A DNA stretch of 64,000 bases from Chaetoderma sp. LZ-2023a (GCA_034401795.1 CM067369.1:140938496-141002495), one strand, 5' to 3'. Counted from the stretch's first letter, positions 1-9,867 are shown. The notes: generated from the sequence alone by a model not told the origin. Program-made: numbers and translations.

Positions 1-130
1 TGTCGTGGAAGTACAGACCCCTGTTCTGAGAGATTAGATCTCTTCTGTCTGGAAGAGGGATTAGATTGCAGACCAGAAGGTCCAGCAGATCCATAAACCA
101 TGATCGGCGATCAGTAGTACTTGGCACATA
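1..130 (-). mobile_element. Minus-strand DIRS fragment (A/B lineage)
   Basis: This stretch is the reverse complement of about 7660-7790 of the DIRS copy that follows it, and also matches the recombinase-proximal region of DIRS-B near 23700-23840. It is therefore a piece of a DIRS element in the opposite orientation to its neighbour. The rest of that piece lies outside the window, so its extent is unknown. It is a fossil fragment with no independent function that can be argued. Confidence 0.8.
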
Positions 131-134
131 ACTT

Positions 135-605
135 CACAAGATTGCCTGGCCAGGGTGATCACCAGTTCGTTGGCAGAGCGATGGAGAATGGTTCTCGATT
201 GTGTAGAACCAGGACCTGAGATGAGGGCTGCGTTGTCTTCTGCGCTTTTCATTGGTCAAGGCGTGTTCGGCGGCTCGGCACTACAAGCCTTATCCAAGGT
301 CGCGTCAATGGTTGCAGAACAAGAAGTAGTCGGCAAGTCGTGGAAGTCGACGAAAAGGACTCAGCCGCAACAGTCCTACAAGCAGCATCGGCAAGAGTAG
401 CAGAGGCAGTGCCAGAGATCGGGCATCCAGATCTCAGGGACCTGGCCGTTCGTCCTCATACAAGTCCTCTAATAAGAGGCTGTATGAGGATGACAGGAAG
501 GGTGGCGGGTCGGGCCGTGGCGGTTACCGTAAGGATAGCTGTGGTGGCGGTTCCGGACCATCATATTCCAAGAAGCCGCGGGGCGGCCGTGGAGGCTGGT
601 TCTGA
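135..605 (+). pseudogene. DIRS-A Gag-like protein, C-terminal part
   Basis: The translated products match the C-terminal half of the Gag-like protein of DIRS-B at 25662-26170. Shared features are a stretch with many Ser, Arg and Gln and a Gly/Arg-rich tail resembling RNA-binding RGG segments. In DIRS elements this first protein is thought to package the RNA. The piece is a fossil. Confidence 0.7.
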
Positions 606-1576
606 CGGATTTCCGGCGGAATCAGTTCCGGTGACGTCAGGAACGAAGGGAGTCGAGAATCTTCACCCAAGCGATTTAGCGTCTTATCGTGCAAACTTGA
701 CCACCAGCTGTGTGCAGATTCCTACAGTCGGAGGCAGACTTCAACTATTCTCAAGCCAATGGGAACAGGTCATGCGAGATTGTTTAGTCTGTCAGTGGTT
801 AAGAAATGGCTACGAACCGGACTGGCTCATCCATCAATCGTTAGTTCCGTTAACATCGACTCGTGTGGACTAGATGCCATTTGCTCGGAAATATAATCTC
901 TTCAGCAGAGGAACGCGATTCATCTAGTCCGCATCAGTCATCCCTAGGCTTCTATTCGATGATGTTCCTCGTTCCGAAACGTACCGGAGGATGGAGACCA
1001 ATTCTCAATCTCAAACCGTTGAACAAGTTTATTCTTTCTCCCAAATTTCAGATGGAGACTGTAGCAGCGGTGATGACGCGGCTGAGAAAAGGCATGTGGG
1101 CAGTGTCGATAGATCTGAAGGATGCTTATTTTCATATTCCAATGTCAATTCCTTTTCAGAAATACCTTTGCATTGCATTCCAAGACAATGTTTGGGAATT
1201 CAATGCGCTTCCATTCGGCCTGACCACAGCACCAAGGGTCTTCACCAATGGTTCCCGCCATGACTTCTTATCTTTGCAGGAGAAACATAGCTGTTCATAC
1301 TTACATAGACGACTGGCTGCTGAAGGTGGGGCATCCAGCCACTCTGCGCAACAATTTACAGGTAGTCCTAGCCTTACTAAAGGATCTAGGATGGATTGTG
1401 AATCTAGAGAAATCAGAATTGACTCCATCCCAGGAGTTTGTTTACCTGGGAATATTTTTCAATCTCAGGGACGGCGTAGCTTTTCCGGCGGAGAGCAGAG
1501 TCAAGAGCCTGATTGCAGTTCTTGAGTCAGTTTCTCTAGGAGCCTATCTGATGGCGTGCCAATTTCTCAGAATACT
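606..1576 (+). pseudogene. DIRS-A reverse transcriptase, upstream part
   Basis: This region encodes recognisable reverse transcriptase blocks: GGWRPILNLKPLN, SIDLKDAYFHIP, the FGLTTAPRVFT block and the catalytic YIDD box, followed by LGWIVNLEKSELTPSQ and YLGIFFNL. These are typical of DIRS and Ty3-like reverse transcriptases. The domain is interrupted at 1577 by the Academ insertion, and its last segment resumes at 6954. It is a fossil. Confidence 0.88.
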
Positions 1577-1620
1577 GTAGTCCAGTAAAACTACAAATTA
1601 ACCTAGAACAAATTGCAACA
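1577..1620 (+). repeat. Left terminal inverted repeat of the Academ transposon
   Basis: The first ten bases and a 15-base inner block are exact inverted matches to the right end. The bases between them are only partly conserved. Confidence 0.85.
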
Positions 1621-2050
1621 TAATTTATTTCTTTTCTGCGGCATTCGTGGGACTGCCAGGTGTCACATATCAAAAGTCCTCCAAAATCCCTCGATGGGAA
1701 AGTGGGTAAATTCGCATATTTAGCTACCGCCATTATCCGAATAATGAATTTTCCCTTACCTGCTTCATTCCGCAAATAAACGAAGTAGAAATGTTGTCTA
1801 AGCTCTGAATTTCATGGTCACGGAAGACAGTAAGCAATTGGCAATATTGCCGTGAACCACTTGTACAAATTCTCCAAACCACAGATTAAATATGGTTGTA
1901 TGCACAGGGCCGGGGTAATTAAAAAAAATTATATTTAAAGTAAGTTTAATTTTGTTTTTCGCTTTTAAAATTTTATCTAAAATAAATTGCATTTTAATTT
2001 TCACTTTTATCTCACAATTTGAATAAATTTCTATACAATTCAATCAGAAT

Positions 2051-5000
2051 ATGGACATGGATTTAGATACATGCGTTATTTGTAACCAGAGCCTAGAAAA
2101 TGGCTCACAAACTGTTAAGCTTCGAGTTAAAGGCTGTGACGGTATTAACAATGCTAGCAGAGCCCGTGAAAGCGATGTCATAGCTGAAGTAGGACAGAGG
2201 GTTCATGTAAAATGTCGACGGGAGTTCATTGATCCCAAGCGGATTGCCCGTGACGCAGAGAAAATTGAACAATCTCCGCCACCCATGCGAACACTCCGTT
2301 CAGAAAGTCCAACATTCAATTTTAGTGAACATTGTTTGCTATGCGGATACCCTGCAAAAATTCAAGATGGAAAGAAACGTGGCTATGATATTTATCCAGT
2401 AAGTACTCATGACTTTGAATGTAGTATCGCCGAGGCCTGTGAGCAGAGAAAAGACGAATGGGGCAAACTTGTAGCTGGGAGGCTTGCCTTCACGCCAGAT
2501 TCATGCGTTGTCAATGCAGTATACCATCAAAGCTGCAGCGTAAATTTTCGAACCATGAAAAATATCCCTCAGCTGCACTCATCTTGCCCATCCCAAAAAC
2601 ATGGAAGGCCAGAAGACTTGGACAGAGTAAGAGCATTTAGTGCGACAATGGCATTTCTTGAAAATAATGATGATGAGCAGCTGACCATGCACGACCTCGT
2701 TAATAAACTGCAAGAGTATCTCGATGATAAGGAGAATAAAGCATACAGTACAAAATACATGCAGGATAAAATAAAAGATAATTATGTCGATGAAATATTT
2801 ATTAGCACTGTGAATGGTAAGCCAAACGTTGTTACCTTTCGTTCTAAAGCATCTACTATTTTGACTGACTTCTATAAGGAACAGAAGAGAAAGGCTTCCA
2901 AATCAGAGAGCATGCTAATCATCCAGACAGCTGTCAAACTGCTTAGACACGATATTAAGTTAATTGATTCATGCACATCATCTGAAAGCTATCCATCAAG
3001 GGAGCAAATGAGCGACCCAGTAAAGGCATTGAATTATTTACCACAGACACTGCGGGAATTATTGCGGATTTTGTTTACTGGAAAAGACACAGAAATGAAA
3101 CAGGCATCAGTTGGACCGGCTATTATGCAAGGAACTCGTCCTAGAGTTATTTTGGCACCTTTGCAGTTCGGGCTGTCATGTGAGATGCACCATAAATTTG
3201 GATCTAGATTTATTGTTGACACCTTGTACAAGCACAGATTTGGATGTTCATACGCGGAGATACAGAGGTTTGAGCGCAGTGCATCATTTCATGGTGGAGA
3301 TCTACCACAGCCATTATCAGGCGAGTTCATTCAGTTTGTTGCCGACAATGTGGATCACAATATTTGCACAATAGATGGGCATAATACATTTCATGGAATG
3401 GGAATCATTGCATCTGTTACACCAGGAAACCTTTCGTGCAAACTTATTCCAAGGATAAATGTAACATCTGAAGATATCAAGCAAGTTGGCAAGATCTGTA
3501 TCAGGAACTTTGAGTCTCAGCATACCAGGAACGTCCCATTGACCTTTAAGGAGTTAACTGCGATGGAACAAACAGACCCAACAGCTGACATTGACATCCT
3601 CTGGGATTTCTCTTTGTTTCTGCGTTCAAGGAGACAGTCATGGTCTGGCATGATGCAAACTGTTCACCAAGGAGTTTATCCAGGTAAATCGTCTGTTATT
3701 TTCCTTCCGATGATAGATCTAGAGCCAAGTAACATGACCTGCATCTTTTCCACTTTGACTTATGTTTGTGAACAGGCAAACCGATACCATGTTGCACCCG
3801 TGATTACATCTGATCAGCCCTTATTTTGGAAAGCTATGACTATCATAGAGATTGAGCAGAGCTGGAGTCCATTAAAGCAAATTATTCTAAGACTCGGAGG
3901 TCTTCATATGGAGATGAGCTTCCTTGGCTGTATTGGTCACTTAATGGCAGGAAGCGGTCTTGCGCCTATTCTACAGGTAGTCTACGCTGAGAATGCTATC
4001 AAACACATTCTTAGTGGAAAGGCAATTTCTCGAGCAGTTCGAGGACACCTCATGGTTTTTGCTTCTCTCAGTACAATCTTGATTGCAAATGCATACAACC
4101 TACCACTACCTACAATTGCAGATGCTGAAGTTGACACAGTAGAATATTCCGCTGCAATGCATTCAAAAGAATTGTTTGACAATGATGAAAATGTTGCAGG
4201 ACATGAAACGATTGAAAGTTCCCTAAATAAAAGTCTGGTTAAAGTTGGAGAGCTCTATGATGACATTATCAAAAATCCGTATGTAGCTACAAGATTGTCC
4301 TCGGAAAATGCATTACATGATGTCAAGGACAAACTAGACTCAGAGAAGGTGGTCATGAAAGATAAGAGGACTGCACGACTCTGGCTTTTGTATATGGAGT
4401 TGGTTGACATTCTGCGCAAATTCATTAAGGCAGAACGAACTGGTGATTGGAACATGCACCTTCAGACCGTTCGTGAGATGCTTCCATATTTTGCAGCCGC
4501 TGGGCATAATCTGTACGCCAAGTCTGCATATGTATATTTACAAAAGATGTTAGAAATACCTGAAAGTCATCCAGATATACACACCAGCTTCCTCAATGGC
4601 CATCATGTCATTCATCGAAGTGATAGGTATTGGGCAGGGTTATCTACTGATCTAGTTATTGAGCAGGTCCTTATGAGAAGTGTAAAGTCAAGTGGTGGTC
4701 TAACACGAGGTCGTGGAATGACAGAACTTCAGCGTCTTGTTTGGTTGTTGTCTATGCCCGCATGTGCAGATGTGTGTAATGCAATGCAAGAGCTCTCTAG
4801 GGTAAACTGTGATTCAAGTGAACAACACAAAGATTCCACACAATCTCGAATAAAGCGTGATATGGATGATACTTACAAAATTCTCAAAATCCTTAGTGAA
4901 CTGAATCCATTTGGACCAGACCCTTCTCTTAGAGGACTTGTTAGTGGATTGTCTGCACATGAATCAGTCAATGTTGACGATGCTAAAGATATTGGAGAAT

Positions 5001-5284
5001 CAATTATTAATTCGATGTGTGGCCAATGTGTATCAAGCATTTCGTTCCAGAGAAAGAGACAAGCTATTACCTTAGCATCCAAAACATCTCTCAAGATTGA
5101 TGATGAATGTGTACAAATTGATCCACAACTCCTTGTTCAAAGACTCAGTTTAATTGCTACAAATGGATCAAAAGGGAATCCAGCATCTTATTTTGAGTAT
5201 GAGTTGTGCACTCATCCGCCCGCACTCTTTGATAATTCATCTCTTCCATGGGAAGCAAATAAGCTGATGCATTGTGGAAATTAA
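2051..5284 (+). CDS. Academ transposase, 1077 residues
   Basis: One long ORF begins with ATG after an AT-rich leader. Residues about 8-60 hold a CxxC...CxxC pair (CVICNQ, VKCRREF), and residues 95-175 a second Cys/His cluster (CLLCGY, YHQSC), both likely zinc-binding. Conserved blocks in the middle include ADNVDHNICTIDGHNTFHG at about 430-448, TSDQPLFWKA near 587 and GLHMEMSFLGCIGHLM near 618. The Asp in the first and second blocks and a downstream Glu are candidates for the DDE catalytic triad, but I infer this rather than recognise it with certainty. The closest family I can name is the long transposase of Academ elements. The ORF leaves its homologous frame at the very end (about 5255-5284), where the sequence coding for LWKLIQNED continues in another frame. 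A one-base deletion near 5262 would explain this, and suggests the nuclease part was originally fused downstream. It is probably no longer fully functional. Confidence 0.75.
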   Translation: MDMDLDTCVICNQSLENGSQTVKLRVKGCDGINNASRARESDVIAEVGQRVHVKCRREFIDPKRIARDAEKIEQSPPPMRTLRSESPTFNFSEHCLLCGYPAKIQDGKKRGYDIYPVSTHDFECSIAEACEQRKDEWGKLVAGRLAFTPDSCVVNAVYHQSCSVNFRTMKNIPQLHSSCPSQKHGRPEDLDRVRAFSATMAFLENNDDEQLTMHDLVNKLQEYLDDKENKAYSTKYMQDKIKDNYVDEIFISTVNGKPNVVTFRSKASTILTDFYKEQKRKASKSESMLIIQTAVKLLRHDIKLIDSCTSSESYPSREQMSDPVKALNYLPQTLRELLRILFTGKDTEMKQASVGPAIMQGTRPRVILAPLQFGLSCEMHHKFGSRFIVDTLYKHRFGCSYAEIQRFERSASFHGGDLPQPLSGEFIQFVADNVDHNICTIDGHNTFHGMGIIASVTPGNLSCKLIPRINVTSEDIKQVGKICIRNFESQHTRNVPLTFKELTAMEQTDPTADIDILWDFSLFLRSRRQSWSGMMQTVHQGVYPGKSSVIFLPMIDLEPSNMTCIFSTLTYVCEQANRYHVAPVITSDQPLFWKAMTIIEIEQSWSPLKQIILRLGGLHMEMSFLGCIGHLMAGSGLAPILQVVYAENAIKHILSGKAISRAVRGHLMVFASLSTILIANAYNLPLPTIADAEVDTVEYSAAMHSKELFDNDENVAGHETIESSLNKSLVKVGELYDDIIKNPYVATRLSSENALHDVKDKLDSEKVVMKDKRTARLWLLYMELVDILRKFIKAERTGDWNMHLQTVREMLPYFAAAGHNLYAKSAYVYLQKMLEIPESHPDIHTSFLNGHHVIHRSDRYWAGLSTDLVIEQVLMRSVKSSGGLTRGRGMTELQRLVWLLSMPACADVCNAMQELSRVNCDSSEQHKDSTQSRIKRDMDDTYKILKILSELNPFGPDPSLRGLVSGLSAHESVNVDDAKDIGESIINSMCGQCVSSISFQRKRQAITLASKTSLKIDDECVQIDPQLLVQRLSLIATNGSKGNPASYFEYELCTHPPALFDNSSLPWEANKLMHCGN

Positions 5285-5829
5285 TTCAAAATGAAGATGC
5301 AGTCCTTCCAGATTCTGTCCACTATGTGCTTGATGGAGGAGCTCTATTACACCGTGTTCCATGGCAGCGTGGAGAGACATTTGCAGATGTTTGTCAAAGA
5401 TATGTAAAATATTGCATAAGCAAATATGGAAAGGCTACAGTAGTTTTTGATGGTTATGACCAAGGCCCAGACATAAAAGATGTAACACATAAGAGGCGAA
5501 CTCGTGGATCAGGCGCAACTGTTGTACTGACTCCGCAAACAGTTGTAACTCTGAGTAAGCCTGATTTTCTTAGTAACAAGCAGAACAAACATCGGTTCAT
5601 ATCAATCTTAAGTTCATCTCTCGAACAGCCTGGATGCTTAACGATAAAGGCAAGCGGTGATGCTGATGTCTTAATTACGCAAACGGCTATCTTGGCTTCA
5701 AAGTCAACAAATACTGCTCTTGTTGGAGACGATACCGACCTACTGGTGTTGCTTCTATACCATACTGATATGAATGGCTGTCAGCTATTTTTCAGACCAG
5801 AGCCAAAGCAAAATGCAAAGAAACCCTGA
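5272..5829 (+). pseudogene. XPG-like nuclease module of Academ, N-terminal part
   Basis: The product shows the core of an XPG/FEN1-type PIN-like nuclease: DGGALLHRVPW at residues about 20-30, VVFDGYD near 57, GDADVLI near 128 and VGDDTDLLVLLLYH near 146. Acidic residues in such positions bind two metal ions in FEN1 and XPG. The frame differs from that of the preceding ORF and overlaps its end by 13 bases. It ends at a TGA at 5827, after which the same frame continues with another ATG at 5845, so one stop codon separates it from the next module. XPG nucleases cut branched DNA; a role in resolving transposition intermediates is an inference. Confidence 0.72.
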
Positions 5830-5844
5830 CTGTGGAATATCAAA

Positions 5845-6495
5845 ATGGCAAAGGAAAAACTCGGGTTCTGTTTGTGCTCACAGCTGTTATTTATCCATGC
5901 TATCCTTGGCTGTGACTCAACATCTAGGCTTTATGGAATTGGAAAATCTGCATCCCTTAGCAAAATCCAGTGCTGCAAAGAACTCTCTCAAATTGCTGAA
6001 GTGTTTACAATGAGTAATGCGAATAAAGATGACGTGATAAAAGCAGGTGAGAAGGCAATGCTTATTCTATACAATGGCACTTCAATGGATAGTCTAGTTG
6101 CTTTGCGGTACAAGCGATTCAGGGAGAAGGTTGCAAAAAGTTCCAAGTATGTTGAAGCACGAGATTTACTACCAACACCCGCATCCGCAAAGTTTCACAG
6201 TCTTCGCGTGTACTACCAAATTCAAGTTTGGAGAGGAGATGCTGGAGATATGGATCCAACTGAATGGTGCTGGAAAGTTCTCAACCACCAAATGCTGCCT
6301 GTTAAGACTGACATGCTGGCAGCACCTGACGATTTACTGTATTCATTTAGATGCAGCTGCAAAACTGGCTGTGAATCAAAGAGATGCACCTGTAGAAAAC
6401 ATGGGCTCAGCTGCACATCCGCCTGCGAAGACTGTAAGGGTCTCAGTTGCTCGAATTCAATAACGCTCATTGAGGAAGATGACTTGGATAATTGA
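5845..6495 (+). pseudogene. XPG-like nuclease C-terminal part plus CXC-type Cys-rich domain
   Basis: This ORF is in the same frame as 5272-5829. It carries ILGCDSTSRLYGIGK (residues about 24-38), the counterpart of the LGCDYxxxxxGxG helix-turn motif (H3TH) that follows the XPG-I region in FEN1-like nucleases. The last 50 residues contain a regular cysteine array beginning CSCKTGC and ending CKGLSCSN, spaced like the CXC (tesmin/TSO1-like) DNA-binding domain, which coordinates zinc. Academ-1 proteins are reported to end in a Cys-rich finger, which fits. The ORF ends 406 bases before the right inverted repeat. Confidence 0.72.
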
Positions 6496-6900
6496 TGCAA
6501 GATGAAATTAGTAGAAACCAGGTACCTATGCCATACTATTTCATCTTAGCTTAGCTTAGAAACACACAATACCGTGACATAATAAAATATAATATGTATT
6601 GTATCAATATCAATGATGGTATTAGGTAAATTCATGCAAGTGGCATAACACAATACATTTAATTTGTGGAGAATATGTCAATCGTATTCATTTATTACTA
6701 AAAAAGTCCAAAAATACCCAGTCACACATATATTACATACCGGTTTTAAAGAAATAAAGAAAAATGGATTTTTCAGGTGAAATGGCCCAAATCTGGTAAT
6801 AATTATGCAAATTTTACCATTTCCCCTATTGGAATTTTGGAGGACTTTTGATATGTTGTACATGATGGCCCCCTCTACACTGGGCGAGGTAAAAAAATTC

Positions 6901-6953
6901 TGTTGCAATTTGTTCCGGGTTAAAATATTTCTGGCCTAGATTGACTGGACTAC
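6901..6953 (-). repeat. Right terminal inverted repeat of the Academ transposon
   Basis: This is the inverted counterpart of 1577-1620. Its spacer is about nine bases longer than in the left repeat. Confidence 0.85.
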
Positions 6954-7065
6954 TGGGTTTACTAGTGTCTCTGGAGAAAGTGGTTCCTTATGCGGCGCTC
7001 AGGCACAGGCCGATTCAGATGTATTTAATCTCCTGCGAGGTGTTCCTCTACAACCTCCTCAACCA
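6954..7065 (+). pseudogene. DIRS-A reverse transcriptase, last segment after the Academ insertion
   Basis: The encoded residues (VSLEKVVPYAALRHRPIQMY) match the part of DIRS-B that follows the catalytic domain, showing that this is the same element resuming on the far side of the Academ insertion. It is a fossil. Confidence 0.85.
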
Positions 7066-7420
7066 CAGATGTCTATCTTCACAGATGCATCGACAACGGG
7101 TTGGGGAGCGGTATTGGACGATCAGTCAGGGGAATGGGATCGGATCAATGTGCAGAAACATATCAATGTTCTCGAATTATTAGCAGTGACATTAGCACTT
7201 CGAAAGTTCGAGAGCTTAATCCGAGACAAAATTGTCCTAGTGAGGACAGACAACTCAACAAGCCAAGGCGGGACGAGATCACCGGAGTTGTGCATGATGA
7301 TTTGGAACCTTCTGCTGTGGTGTCAAGAGAGGAATGTTATTCTTCGGGCAGCACACATGCCAGGAAGACTGTACATCTTAGCGGATGCTCTCAGTCGAAG
7401 GACAGTTTGTCATCCGACAG
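7066..7420 (+). pseudogene. DIRS-A RNase H domain
   Basis: The product contains TDASTTGWGAVLDD, NVLELLAVTLAL and VLVRTDNST, which are the Asp, Glu and Asp-bearing blocks of RNase H in DIRS elements, then HMPGRLYILADALSRR, a hallmark of their C-terminal RNase H. The domain removes the RNA strand during copying. It is a fossil. Confidence 0.85.
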
Positions 7421-8828
7421 AATGGCAGCTCAACCAATCTGTAGCAGAGGTTCTATTCAAACATTGGGGCAAGCCAAATGTGGACCTGTTTGCGATGAAA
7501 CAAAACGCAAAGATGGTCACATACGTGTCACCAATCCCAGACCCGCTAGCTCTAGCGGTAGACGCACTGGCGATAAGTTGGAAGGGAATGTACGCGTATG
7601 CGTATCCTCCAACGATACTCATCCCAAAAGTTCTGGCAAAGATAAGAGAGGGGTATGTGCCAAGTACTACTGATCACCGATCATGGTTTATGGATCTGCT
7701 GGACCTTCTGGTCTGCAATCTAATCCCTCTTCCAGACAGAAGAGATCTAATCTCTCAGAACAGGGGTCTGTACTTCCACGACAGACCAGAAATGTTCAAA
7801 TTGACTGCATGGATGTTATCAAGCAGCGTGCAATTAAGGGTGCTTTTCTGAGCAAGCAGCGAAGTTTGTCGCTTCAGCCAGAAGAGGTTCAACCACTAAA
7901 ACATATAATTATAGAATCAACAAATTTGCAGTGGTGTAAGGGAAGAGATATCGATCCCTTTTCTGCATCTGTTCAACACGTAGCAGATTTTATCTGTCAT
8001 TTATACGAACTTGACAAACTTGTACCTTCAACCCTAGCAGCATATAAGTCTGCATTAGCTTCAGTCATTCCCAGTCTGGCCATTGAAGTTGTGGAAAATG
8101 ACACTTTAAAGGAAGTTATTAAAGGAATGAGCAATCTGCGACCTAGACAGCCAATTCCTATCCCGGCATGGAATCTATCTCTTGTTCTACAGGTTTTAGG
8201 GCATGCTCCCTTTGAACCGATTAGATCTATAGACATTAAACTGTTAACTATTAAATCAGTTTTCTTGGTTCCAGCAGCGTCGGCAAGGAGAAGCGAAATT
8301 CATGTGCTTTCTGCCCAACAAGACCGTTTTGTCGTCACGGGTGAAGGTTTAAGATTACTTCCATGTTTTTGTTTCCTGGCAAAGAATCGGTCACTTAAAT
8401 ATCCAGGACAGCCGATCAATTTGCCAAGTTTAACTAGACATGACCCAAACTCTTCTGCTTGGTGTCCTGTCAGATGTCTGAAGATGTATAAGAAACGTAC
8501 TGAGGAGTGGAGAGATGACCCGAAATCTCTGTGGTTATGTCTCAAAGCTCCTCATTTGCACGCCTCGAAAGATACCATTTCTCCTTGGATAGTCGATGCT
8601 ATTCATATGTCGCACAAAATCGCTACAGGAAAGCAGATTGATCATGCGAATGCCCATAAGGTCCGAGCACTAGCAGCAGCATCGGCCCTTTATAAGGGTG
8701 TCTCATTAGAGGAGGTGATGTCTGTAGCACAATGGCATGCCGAGTCGTCATTCACTGATTTCTACCTTCGCGACATCTCCAGCGCACTTAATCCGGTAGC
8801 CGGCGCCAATTTATCGAATCTGAACTAA
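7421..8828 (+). pseudogene. DIRS-A tyrosine recombinase region
   Basis: After a linker, residues near the end of this region match the DIRS tyrosine recombinase: a first active-site Arg in ARRSEIHVLS, then HKVRALAAASALYKG and VAQWHAESSFTDFYLRDIS, which supply the H-x-x-R pair, the Trp/His and the nucleophilic Tyr of the family. The domain inserts the circular DNA copy. This part is a fossil in which the family motifs are still clear. Confidence 0.85.
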
Positions 8829-9435
8829 GCCACGTCCGACCACTATTTCGCACACATCACAAGTTCTTCCACTTGCACTGAATAATGGCCATGCACATGA
8901 CCTGAGAACGACCGTGGATTGGGCCGAGCTCCTGTGATGAACAAGAAAAGACCAAGCACTCAAAATGGTGAGTGTTTACATTAATTGACTATAAATAATT
9001 TACTTAGGAGAAATACCAGACTGCTTAGGTAAATAGTCTGGTGTAAGAGTATACTTATCCTCTCAAACAGACATTAGACTCATTCCAATTTGAAAAAATT
9101 AATCGATATACTGATATTTTTTCCAAATTAGAAGTTGTAGCTTCTTTGCACTCTTCTGGACTGCCCTAGCCGAGACTTGGGGCTGACACCGGTCTGGTGG
9201 GTGTTGCATCCCATTGTTTCGACAGCCCTCTGGATTTTGTGCGGAGAAGAGGGGGGGGGGGGAGCGTGGTCTAGACCATGGAACTTTAGCACTCTATGAG
9301 TCAGATGGCAGAACCCAAGCGTATGCCAGGGTTCTAGTCTCTTCACAACCTTCTCTGTTGGATGGTAGTTGAGTGCTGGTTCGAGCCTCATCTCCTCCCA
9401 CCGGTATTTCCTGGCTGTTGAAATCCGGAATTTTT
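8829..9435 (+). repeat. DIRS-A 3' non-coding segment shared with DIRS-B
   Basis: From about 9128 to 9420 this matches the complement of 22045-22340 in DIRS-B at high identity, including a poly-G run at 9247. It lies between the recombinase stop and the internal complementary region in both copies, so it belongs to the element itself. It contains no coding signal I trust. Confidence 0.75.
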
Positions 9436-9536
9436 CATAATAGTACATCTTGGTAAGTATTATTCGAAGTAGAATCAAAAAAGCATCTGCTTTTGTTTCT
9501 ACGAGAATTCTTAATACTTACCAGATGTACTATGGC
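9436..9536 (+). repeat. DIRS-A internal complementary region
   Basis: The segment joins two sequences that are complementary to the two outer ends of the element; its right half is the inverse of the terminal stretch at about 9710-9768. This head-to-tail copy of both termini is the template used by DIRS elements to complete their ends before circularisation. Confidence 0.78.
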
Positions 9537-9589
9537 CCTGCCTCAGCCGCTCCGCTGAGGTGAGGCTGAGCTGCTTTCGCTATTTGTCA

Positions 9590-9768
9590 AGGCAAATATA
9601 AGACGAATCTGACTGTGATTGGGAATTGACTCGGTATGGGCAGGACCAGGAGAGTGCGGAGTTTTAATTGTTTATTTTGAGCTAGACTAGATAATAGACA
9701 TTATCATAATAGTACATCTGGTAAGTATTAAGAATTCTCGTAGAAACAAAAGCGGATGCTTTTTTTAA
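9590..9768 (+). repeat. DIRS-A right inverted terminal repeat
   Basis: It matches the two inverted terminal repeats of DIRS-B (21665-21880 and 28300-28464), including the TGGTAAGTATT motif. The opposite repeat of this copy is not in the window. Confidence 0.8.
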
Positions 9769-9867
9769 GCTGCCTTACAGCCCCCAGTCAAATTAGTTTC
9801 AAAATATTCACCAGGTTAGTTGTCCCCCATTCAAATTAGTTTCAAAATATTCACCAGGTTAGTTGTA
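9769..9867. repeat. Half of a hairpin-cored repeat, right arm duplicated
   Basis: CAGTCAAATTAGTTTCAAAA, the right arm of the hairpin repeats found elsewhere in the window, occurs here twice in direct orientation about 44 bases apart. The left arm is missing because DIRS-A abuts the loop. Confidence 0.7.

Larger units (their letters stand above)
1573..6954 (+). mobile_element. Academ-type DNA transposon (Academ-1-like, XPG-bearing)
   Basis: The element is bounded by inverted repeats: GTAGTCCAGT at 1577-1586 mirrors ACTGGACTAC at 6944-6953, and GAACAAATTGCAACA at 1606-1620 mirrors 6901-6915. The flanks repeat TACT (1573-1576 and 6951-6954). Because this overlaps the terminal bases, the target duplication could be read as 1 to 5 bp; 3-4 bp is the length reported for Academ. 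It carries a 1077-residue transposase-like ORF and then an XPG-type nuclease with a Cys-rich tail, the combination described for Academ-1. It sits inside the reverse transcriptase of DIRS-A and is therefore younger than it. Stretches 1621-2050 and 6496-6900 are AT-rich non-coding parts. Confidence 0.85.
131..9768 (+). mobile_element. DIRS-A, tyrosine-recombinase retroelement fossil, split by an Academ transposon
   Basis: In order this copy holds a Gag-like tail, reverse transcriptase, RNase H and tyrosine recombinase, followed by the inverted and complementary repeats that mark DIRS elements. It is closely related to DIRS-B (21665-28464), which shows the same proteins and termini. An unrelated Academ DNA transposon occupies 1577-6953. 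The 5' terminal repeat is not in the window. The copy is broken, with several breaks besides the insertion. DIRS elements copy themselves through RNA and insert by a tyrosine recombinase, so they do not make long target duplications. The right end stops at the loop of a hairpin repeat (see 9769-9867). Confidence 0.9.
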
